Below, in pieces: positions 56,099-64,000 of a stretch of 64,000 nt of DNA. The stretch spans positions 784,500 through 848,499 of the forward strand of contig NW_017802602.1 in assembly GCF_001625305.1 (NCBI RefSeq), in the 5' to 3' direction. Position numbers and translations under genes: made by a program. The stretch is from Branchiostoma belcheri (taxonomy: Eukaryota > Chordata > Leptocardii > Amphioxiformes > Branchiostomatidae). The notes beneath the pieces were generated by a model. That model saw only the letters and a program-made list of their open reading frames with translations, had not been told where the DNA came from and made no database searches. Within the stretch, counting starts at the first letter, position 1, and each line of letters opens with the position of its first letter.

Positions 56099-56733
56099 AT
56101 TTTCATGGAGATCTTGAGATGATTTGTTTCTAGAGTGTTTTGATAGCTTTTTTTAGTTTTACTTTCTTCATGATTCACCACAAAACAAGGCTCATGAGAG
56201 CCACTCAAAATGTTTTGGGTTACGGTACAGGCAGCGAGGACAGATGTTTGTTGATCTTAGACTTGAAAAGTTTGAGGTTATACCAATGTGGGAAACAATC
56301 ACGTGGTAGCCTATCCCAAAGTGATGTTCTAGGAAAGAAGCTTTCAGCGTGGAACTTCCTCCTAAGAGGTGGTGAATGGAGGAAGAAAGGGTGATTTGCT
56401 TCAGTGGAAGTGGCAAAACGTGTCCTTGTTGAGAATGTTCGAGGTGGAGGCACTAGCGAATGAAGTTCTTGCTAGTGTCTGAAGACGATTGCGCTAAAAC
56501 CTCGTATCGCAAAAGAACCCAACACACTTATCAAGAAAAGTGGGGGTGACCCGGTAGGTTGGCATGGCTATATAGCACTAGTATATACGCGAACAGTGGC
56601 GAAGCCGCATTGCACTTACGCACATGCTTCATCACCTCAGCTGAGGGTCACAAAAGAAATCAAAACAAAGAAACAAAGGTAGAAATTCCTGCCGTACGTA
56701 TACATTTGTAGTACAGTAAAATGATATCGTTCA
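56099..56733. other. No gene seen
   Basis: Overlapping short frames on both strands at 56140-56453, none with a recognisable domain. Confidence 0.5.
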
Positions 56734-56898
56734 TGGTCTCCACCAGACTCCTTAATTAGCAGTCTGAAGAAATATAGCAGAAATCGACCTAAAAGAATGT
56801 GGCTGGCCAGGGGAGTTGGCCGGCCGTAGAGGGTCCAGTTTATTTTAGGCCGATTTCTACTATTTATTCAGCCTGCAAAGGAGTCTGGTGGAGACTAC
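56734..56898. mobile_element. MITE family C
   Basis: TGGTCTCCACCAGACTCCTT to AGGAGTCTGGTGGAGACTA. Flanks ATCGTTCA and ATCGTACA match at seven of eight bases. Confidence 0.75.
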
Positions 56899-57539
56899 AT
56901 CGTACAGCCGAAATGTAAAGAGGATAAGAAGGCCAATCTGCAGGCAGAAGCCGGCCAGCAACCAGTTTATCGGCCAACTACTAGTATAGTGTCTTGCCCC
57001 TGGAGAAATGTGCTTGAAGATAATATAAACGCATGTTCGCTGGAGCGGACGGCTTCATGTATTGTATGCACACAACAGCTGATGGCTGACCTGTGACCTC
57101 ACTAAACCGACGCCAATCCGTTCCCATGGGGACAAAATATCACAGCGGCACTACAACTGTCAGCCGCAAGGTGGCGTAGTGACGATTTGAAGTCTATTGA
57201 GTAGTCAGAATCCAGAATGTCAAATGATACGAAACGCTATACAGTAGTACCTTATGTATATGGCTAGTATCATTTAAGTACATGCACTTTTGCTTTGTTC
57301 TCTAGCAAGAATTATACCATCTCTCTTAAGAACTTACCTGTTATCATAACACAGTTGTTCACGAAAGGATCGTGCTCATATTTCCACGTCTCATGCTACT
57401 AAGTATTTCTTTGCGGTCCCGCCTGAGCCTGAAACCGCTAATATACTACATACCACGTCAAAACACAACAGCAGATTTTTTTCATCCAGGTAATGGATAC
57501 TGCTTGGCCAACTTGCTTATACCGTTTTGAAATTTGATT

Positions 57540-57858
57540 TAGCCTGGGTGCCAGACCCATAGGCATAGCACGCTGGACCCAGTGTGCACACTGAGATACT
57601 TTCGGTCCAGTGTGCTTTGGGTCTTAGCCTCTACCAGGCTCCGGGAGGCGACTGGAAAGAGTAGAAATCGGCCAAATAGAGAGATAACATGCTAGGGGAG
57701 TTTGTCTGCTGGGCCATGGGAGAGATCGGGTGCGGCAAACCGTTCTCTCCAGCAGACAAACTCCCCTAGCATGTTATCTCTCTATTTGGCCGATTTCTAC
57801 TCTTTTCAGCCGCCTCCCGAAGCCTGGTAGAGGCTATAAGGGTCTGGCATCCAGGCTA
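57540..57858. mobile_element. Hairpin MITE split by a nested family A element
   Basis: TAGCCTGGGTGCCAGACCCA starts the element; GGTCTGGCATCCAGGCTA ends it. The same element uninterrupted is at 22862-22966. The insertion at 57625-57836 sits in the right arm. Confidence 0.8.
57625..57836. mobile_element. Nested MITE family A
   Basis: TAGCCTCTACCAGGCTCCGG to GCCTGGTAGAGGCTA, a nearly complete hairpin. GGGTCT occurs directly before it and three bases after it. Confidence 0.8.
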
Positions 57859-58077
57859 ATTTGATGCTGTCTTACAATCACCGAAAGATCTGCTTGGAGA
57901 TTATCCTTGGTGAGACCCCGCCTTCCGGATTAGTCACCAATCCCCTGGGGCGTCCTGGGTGCTTGAGATAATCACTTTAGATCTTATCACTTATGAGTCG
58001 GATTATCGGTTCTAAATCCCCTGCTGTTTCTTATCGATAAACCCTACCGATTTCAGAACCCGCCTCTGTTTATCACT

Positions 58078-58460
58078 GGTCTCCACCAGACTCCTTTGCA
58101 GGCTGAATAAAGAGTAGAAATCGGCCCAAATTTAGGCCGAAAAGGGTTTAATTGGTCAGAAGAGTTGGCCGGCAAGAGAGGGTCCATTTGCCTGCAGGAC
58201 CAATTAAATTACTCCCCAAGCAGAGGTTGTGGGGAATGATCGTTACCTTTTTATATATGGCCGTTTTTTTTTCCTGATCCCCACCCGTCGGTGGCTAATG
58301 GAGCTTCTCTGGCTAATGGATATTGCCTGGCCAATTTGATACTGTCTTTTTGCCACCGAGAGGGATCTGCTTGGAGATTACAATTAAATCCCCTTTTACC
58401 CTAGGGCCGATTTCTACTACTAGTATTTATTCAACCTGCAAAGGAGTCTGGTGGAGACTA
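58078..58460. mobile_element. MITE family C split by a nested element
   Basis: TGGTCTCCACCAGACTCCTT to AGGAGTCTGGTGGAGACTA, with another MITE inserted at 58210-58381. Confidence 0.8.
58210..58381. mobile_element. Nested MITE family D, exact 8-bp TSD
   Basis: TACTCCCCAAGCAGAGG to GATCTGCTTGGAGATTAC, flanked by AATTAAAT at 58202-58209 and 58382-58389. Confidence 0.8.
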
Positions 58461-59327
58461 GTTCTGTTCATCATAGATAGGTTCATGCTCTAACTTAGTC
58501 TAAGAGCTCTACAGCACCATTGCATGCTAATGGTGCCCCATTGATACTTTGTAGCCACCATTGGCTCGAAACCAAAGATGATGAAGTACAATGCAAGGAG
58601 TTTTTTCAAAAACCCTGACAACAGTATGATTACAACATTCTGAACAAGAACAAAAACTGGGTTATTTTTTACCCATTGAACTTTCAGAACGAAACGCCAA
58701 GAATGTTAAAAATCTAAGCAACAAAACGTCTCCACGTTGAATTTACACCTCCTTGGAGACGATATAAAGAAAATTGTAGCGTCCTGTGCATTATGATCTA
58801 CAGGAAAGGCGCACCCTGTCACACCCACCCGAAACAATGGACTCTACCACACACACGTCATCGTCTGATGCTTAATTGTAATTGGTCTATCACTCCCGGG
58901 GGACTAGCGGAACGTGCCATTTTGTAGGGGTGGCCAGTTGTAAGAAAACCGTTCTATCACAATCTACGTATCGTATATTTTTATCGAAAGCTCTCAGGTC
59001 TTATAAGGTGTGTAGATAGGAGTGAAGTGAGGTAATATCTTGATGAAAAAGAGGTTTATTTATAACAAAAGTGTCCGCGAAAAATGGACTAGTCCACACT
59101 AATCATGTTGTTGTATCGTCTGCTGTCAGGCGACTTTCACTCCCCACAGCAAAACGCGGTCACTTCCTTGTTGGAGGCACACACTAGTACTCTGACAACC
59201 ACGCTTGTTTCGGTTCCACGAGGAAAGAGCTCAACTCTACGGCAATGGCGGGTTTGAAAGGAACATTCTGATGCAGCTTGGAGGTTTTTCTTAGTGCACC
59301 TGTTATAGTACCGCACGAATAGCAGAG
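58461..59327. other. No gene seen
   Basis: Intergenic DNA before the PH-domain gene; a minus-strand frame at 59379-59137 has no recognisable domain. Confidence 0.5.
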
Positions 59328-59333
59328 TATATA
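59328..59333 (+). promoter_or_regulatory. TATA-like sequence of the PH-domain gene
   Basis: GAGTATATAGTG about 100 bp before the start codon at 59431. Confidence 0.4.
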
Positions 59334-59430
59334 GTGTAGTCTGAGTCAGAACGAACGAATATAGCACAGCCACCACCACGGATTTTCTAGCTCGCGTGTT
59401 TCGCTGGATTTTGGATTAACTGTCGAAAAC

Positions 59431-59496
59431 ATGGGTACAGAGGACCCAGAGCCGGAGCTAAAATTCGAGGGGTTCCTCACCAAGCAGGCCAAAATG
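59431..59496 (+). CDS. PH gene exon 1
   Basis: Start ATG after CGAAAAC, residues 1-22, donor AAAATG|GTAAGC. Confidence 0.75.
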
Positions 59497-62400
59497 GTAA
59501 GCACACACCCCTTTTTTAAAACCACTGTTTTTAGGTTATTTGTTTAACGTAAGCCCACCGACCTTACAACTTTTTTCCCAACCCGGAAGTAAGGCGAATA
59601 TGCATTAATGTTTGGCGCCTCAGGCGCTATTCGAAGTAAACATCTCGGCGTTTCCCACGAATGACAAGACGACTGATATTTCAACAGTCCGAGCACGCTA
59701 CAGCCGTCCATTTGAACGTGAGCTGACTCGAGATTGCCTTTTTAGCCCCGTTCTAAAAACGAAGGTAATTCAACCAGGCCGGCTATGTTGTCTATATCAG
59801 TATATGCAATCAGAAAATAGCACATAAAAGACCATGAAGACCCCCCAAACCCCCGCTTTTGGCATGCTATGGAGGCTAACTAACAACTAAACAGTAAAAT
59901 TCATCCAAACAAGGAAAAGAATCGGCCACTGTAGAGATAATTTGCCTGCAAAATTAAACCCTACGATGTACCCACTCCCCTGGCCAGTCAGGCCCTATTT
60001 TTGCCAAATATATTATACCATCCTGACCCCTTTAATTAAGAAGGCCTGGTGGAGGCTATTTTGCCGAATTGCACCACCCTTTTAAACCCCTATAGAAAAG
60101 CCTGGTGGAGGCTACGCTGTTTTGCCAAATATATTATACCATCCTAACCCCCTTTAAGAAGGCCTGGTGGAGGTTATCCTGCCGAATTGTACCACCCTTT
60201 TAAACCCCCTTTAGGAAGGCCTGGTAGAGGCTAGAATAATTTTGTTGGGATAAACCAGTGGGTTGTGATTTCAGCACTGTCTGTACATTTAAGTTTGCCA
60301 ATTTTACAGACTGCTGATTTGAAATGATATGCATAACTGAAGTTTCATTTCCCCTGATGTCCCACGCATCGGTTAGTTTTCATAGTAAACAAGAAATAAC
60401 ATGCCTGTTCATCATTAATTGTATCCCTTGCCAAAAGGATGTACATTTGTACACCGTATATGAATTGTATAGAAATGAATAATATGGGGATTTCCCTAAA
60501 TGTTTCAATATCAATATTTTTCTGTTAGAATATTCTTCAATCAGTGACTGTTTTTGAAAGGTAAAATCACGTACTTTCAAATTTTCGGTGTCCACTGTAC
60601 ACCTTGATCATGGAGGTACATGATTTTACCTGATTGAAGAATTTTCTACTAACTGTTAATTCTACGTGACTGATGAACCTCTTCAACTATATTTTTCTAC
60701 CTTCTATAATTCTATAGATTTAGTTCATGAGTTTGATTTTGTCCAGGAAACAGAAATCTTCAAAATTTGTCATGCTGTCTCATGCTTCACTGGTCACAAG
60801 ACTTAAGAGAAACTTAATCTAGTTCCTCTTTTGTCTCTGAAGGTCTTTTGTTGTATCTTACTATCAGGAAGTGACTTCTGGGTTTTTCCCCACCAACATT
60901 ACTATTATTGCGTCAGTTCTTGGTTTTCCCCTTGAGTAATTGAAAGGGGGGCAATGTTAAATCTTAAAGATTTAATAGATTCTACGCTTTTTTTTAACAG
61001 GCACTGGTATTTCACAGTTTGAAAATGCCAAATTGGCTAGACATCCAATAGGCCACTGTAGCCAATATTGGATACTGTCTGGCCAATTTGAAAGTGTCTT
61101 GGTGGTTGGTTACAACTTTCCCGAAAAATTTCTACTTGGATATTATGTTCAATAATACATTTGCAAAAGAATATTGAAGAAAGGAATGCAGTAATGCAAA
61201 AATTATCTGACAGAATGTCATACTTCAAGAGGAGTAATGAAAAATTTGAAATGACTGATCTGATGTTGGTTTTTTTCCCTTGAGCTATTTTATGTCAAGA
61301 TTTGATAGATGTCACACTTTTGTTCACTAGCAGCTATTTCATACACGAATTGAAAGAGGATATTTGTCATAATTATAATTGAAGTGGAAATGTCACAGTT
61401 GAAGAGGAGCAATCGTTGTTGGAATTGTAAAGAGATAGTCGAAATGATTGATATGAAATGTTCCTTTCTTATGTTGGGTGGTCTGTCATTATCAATAATT
61501 ATGTCTTCTGCTTCCTCAATCCAGAAACTGAAGACGCCCAAGAAGTACTTTTTTGTTCTGAAGAACAACACACTCAACTACTTCAAGTCGTCTTCAGACT
61601 TGTCGGTAAGTATGGTTGAGAATTATACTAATTTGGAAAATATCTTGGGAAACAATTCTTCCTCAAGCGAGTCAGTGAGTGAGTCAGTGTGGGAAATTCC
61701 TGAAAATTGGAAACAATTTTATAAGGAGTAGCTCTGAAACTGAGCATTCAAGAAAAGGGTGCATTAATTTAAGTGACAATAATTCTACTGCTCCAATTTC
61801 AGCTGTTCAAAATAACAACAGAGGAAGGTTCCTAATGTGCATATATACAAAATGTGATGATACCAAATTGTAACTTAAATCTACACATTTAAATTTTTGT
61901 AGACTGTATTTCCAAATTTTGCTTTTGAGGCCCAAAAATGTGGACTTTAAACAGGTGACACTTGATATTGCAAGAGAGGCAGCAAATATTTGACAAAATC
62001 CCGAGCTAAGGAATGCAGCCTTTGGACCTATGTTTGTGCTTGTCACAATGTTTCAGGTTCTAAATGCAAGTTGCTATTTGTCCAATTCTACTTTACTTCC
62101 ACATAGATGTTTGCAAATTGACAGGTGAAAAAGTGAAACCAAACTGTTCAGTTCCCATGTTTTTAAGGAAGAGATGCAGAAGTAAACAATCCTGTAAAAG
62201 AGAAACTCACATTGCATATCAAAGGTGTTGGTCTAAGGAAACACAGTAAATACTTAACGTTACAGTTAGCCCTAAAGGACAATTATTAACAGTTCCTGAA
62301 ACTCTAGAATAATGTTTGTACCTGTAAGATTTCCAATAAGATTCTTAAAAAAAACTGTACACAAAAAACCTGTAAAATCTTTAAATTCAAATGAAATAGG

Positions 62401-62709
62401 CTATCCTATAATGTCACTTGACCATTTTCCCCATTCATATCTAATTCATTCTAATCTGAATGTTATATTGATAATGACAATGAAGTTTCTTGCATATCCA
62501 TGCCTATCTGGGGTTAAATACATAAAGTTAGATACCTAGAGTTTGATAAAAAGATATTCTTCTTGCGAATTTATCATGAGTTCTTTTATATCGATATAAA
62601 ATATGATTATGTAAACAAATTAACAGTGCTTCATGATTATATCGAAATAACAAGTTTATTTTATTTCCCACAGGACGAAAATCTCCAAGGCACGGTGGAT
62701 TTCACCCAG
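59431..62709 (+). CDS. PH-domain protein, first three exons (3' end outside the window)
   Basis: Three exons join in frame: 59431-59496 (MGTEDPEPELKFEGFLTKQ, 22 residues), 61525-61605 (KLKTPKKYFFVLKNNTLNYF, 27 residues) and 62674-62709 (DENLQGTVDFTQ). Each has clean acceptor and donor sites (ATCCAG, CCACAG; GTAAGC, GTAAGT, GTGAGT), all phase 0. The pattern 'EGFLTKQ...K.KKYFFVLKNNTLNYFKSSSDL..G.VDFTQ' is the first four strands of a pleckstrin-homology domain, which binds phosphoinositides or proteins at membranes. The domain starts about 12 residues after the start codon. There are Lys residues in the strand 1-2 region (KQAKMKLK), where phosphoinositide contacts usually lie. Which PH family is not decidable from 61 residues; the rest lies beyond 64000. 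Confidence 0.8.
59738..60232. mobile_element. Family B 3' half and duplicated family F ends in PH intron 1
   Basis: 59738-59878 is a family B right part (TTCAACCAGGCCGGCTATGT to TATGGAGGCTA). From 59990 four right-end units follow, alternating TTTTGCCAAATATATTATAC and TTGCCGAATTG, each closing with AGGCCTGGTGGAGGCTA. Confidence 0.65.
61025..61140. mobile_element. Degenerate MITE family D in PH intron 1
   Basis: CCAATATTGGATACTGTCTG, GCCAATTTGAAAGTGTCTTG and ACTTGGATATTA recall family D at low identity. Confidence 0.4.
61525..61605 (+). CDS. PH gene exon 2
   Basis: 27 codons with the core strands of the PH fold; acceptor TCAATCCAG, donor TCG|GTAAGT. Confidence 0.85.
62674..62709 (+). CDS. 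PH gene exon 3
   Basis: A 36-nt exon encoding DENLQGTVDFTQ; acceptor TTTCCCACAG, donor CAG|GTGAGT. Confidence 0.8.
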
Positions 62710-62757
62710 GTGAGTCTATATAAAATATTGATCACTAAGAGAGTTTGTATCACAGTA

Positions 62758-63170
62758 CAGGGCTCAAAATTTATTTTTGGGAATACATATAGGTGCACGG
62801 ATGCACTCAACCTACAAAATTGAGTGCAGAAATTTTTTTGGGGTGCATNNNNNNNNNNNNNNNNNNNNNNNNNNNNNNNNNNNNNNNNNNNNNNNNNNNN
62901 NNNNNNNNNNNNNNNNNNTAACAAAGTAGTACACAATGATTTTATTTCTGAAAATAGTTTCATCAGGTTTGTATAGGATACAGGGAATTTTTCTGGCACT
63001 TAAGAATATGTTGTTTAAGTAGTACATTTTACATTTTTTACATTATAGTATGTACACCTACCAAAAATTGGGGTGCACTGGTACACCCACAGAAAAAAAA
63101 TTGGGCACACAGCTCCAATTTTGGGTGCACTGCCACTAAGGTGCACATGCACCCAGTATTTCCAGCCCTG
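62758..63170. mobile_element. GTGCAC-rich hAT-like element with an assembly gap
   Basis: CAGGGCTCAAAATTTATTTT to CCAGTATTTCCAGCCCTG, inverted ends of hAT type with GTGCAC motifs on both arms. A 70-N gap lies at 62849-62918. It is in the intron after PH exon 3. Confidence 0.65.
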
Positions 63171-64000
63171 TAGCCCTAAACGCTGTGAAAGTCATTACAA
63201 ACTGCATGCCGTACCTCATTTGTGGTCGGCGCAGAATTCCAGTCTGGATTATTCATGAACTCATGTCTGCATCAAGGTCAGATGGAATGGATGTGAGTCA
63301 GTGTGACACTGGAAGGTTAATTTGGCCATCGATGCTTGTTTCATTCCTCATATATAACATACAGTTATATGCAGTAAATAATTATGGTTGTGAACATAAC
63401 TCTGAGTAATTTCTCTTACACAGTTGTGTGTACTGCTGTATGTGACACTGAACCAAGCGCTGACAGCCTTTTTTGCATTTTTGAATTTTGCAAGACATGA
63501 TCATGAGTAATTGCATGTCTGACTAATCCACAGAATCCCCTCAGTTAATGATCATATGGTGTATGTGACCAGGCCATTAGAAGCAGACCTTTTACAGCAA
63601 TAAACAGCATGTCGGCAGAACCTACTGCACCTGCGCAAACCCCCCATTTTTCACGGTTTTCTTTGGATGTTTGGTCAACGTTGCATCAGAATTTTGCCTG
63701 TTGCAGACAATAGTTTTTCTGACATAACATTTAGAAGCTACAGACAGAGTAATAACCTTATAATAAGTTATATACTCGAATACGACCTTATATGAGACAT
63801 TCTGCAAAACTGCTATACACAACACATTACGGGTTTCGCACAGGTGCAGTACGTTCTGCCGACGTGCTGCAATAAGGCTAAAAAGGCCTGATTACACCTT
63901 ACGAAAAAGGGCATGCAGACCATCTAAAAAAATTCTAATGTATGTGACCAGGCCTTTATAGCAGCTGAGCATTTTTACAGCAATAAACCAGCCTGAGCAG
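63171..64000 (+). other. PH gene intron, no exon identified
   Basis: No further PH exon found. A family L fragment (ACGAAAAAGGGCATGCAGAC) is at 63870-63925; TATGTGACCAGGCC occurs twice (63563, 63940) with TTTTACAGCAATAAAC after each. Confidence 0.5.

Noticed and set aside
61384-61731. 115-codon frame around PH exon 2 taken as a single-exon gene
   Set aside because: Only 61525-61605 matches a PH fold and is bounded by acceptor and donor; the rest is intron.

Overview
This is a eukaryotic (animal) nuclear DNA window with spliced genes, GT-AG introns, poly(A) signals and a very dense load of small transposons. The gene content fits an invertebrate chordate, most likely amphioxus (Branchiostoma). 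That assignment is an inference from the vertebrate-like RHBDL3 orthologue and core histone sequences combined with compact, MITE-packed introns; no species marker was identified. I see no prokaryotic operon, phage or CRISPR.

Layout: 1-3 kb is repeat-rich (tandem repeats, LINE tail, hAT-like MITEs). At 3.7-5.2 kb (minus) lies a two-exon histone H2B variant with a poly(A) signal. From 5.6 to 11 kb there is a Penelope-like endonuclease remnant, nested MITEs, a hairpin minisatellite and a long-TIR element. From 12.1 to about 31.8 kb (minus) lies a rhomboid intramembrane protease of the RHBDL1/RHBDL3 type: nine coding exons, EF-hand region, seven-segment rhomboid core with catalytic Ser and His, plus two probable non-coding 5' exons. 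Many of its exons have partial, decayed tandem copies beside them. From 32 to 42 kb is mostly MITEs and tandem repeats. Two short, unrecognised two-exon minus-strand gene candidates lie at 42.9-44.8 kb and 51.7-53.5 kb; the second is head-to-head with a three-exon linker histone H1 (53.7-56.1 kb, plus). At 59.4 kb a plus-strand gene begins whose first three exons encode the start of a PH domain and which runs off the window.

The two histone genes stand out: both have introns, both lack a visible 3' stem-loop and use poly(A) signals, which is the profile of replacement (replication-independent) variants. The rhomboid gene would release membrane-tethered ligands by intramembrane cleavage, with its cytosolic N-terminus possibly Ca-responsive. 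Nothing in the sequence links these genes functionally; they are neighbours in a transposon-crowded stretch. Several MITEs sit inside others with exact 8-bp target-site duplications, giving an insertion chronology and pointing to hAT-type mobilisation.
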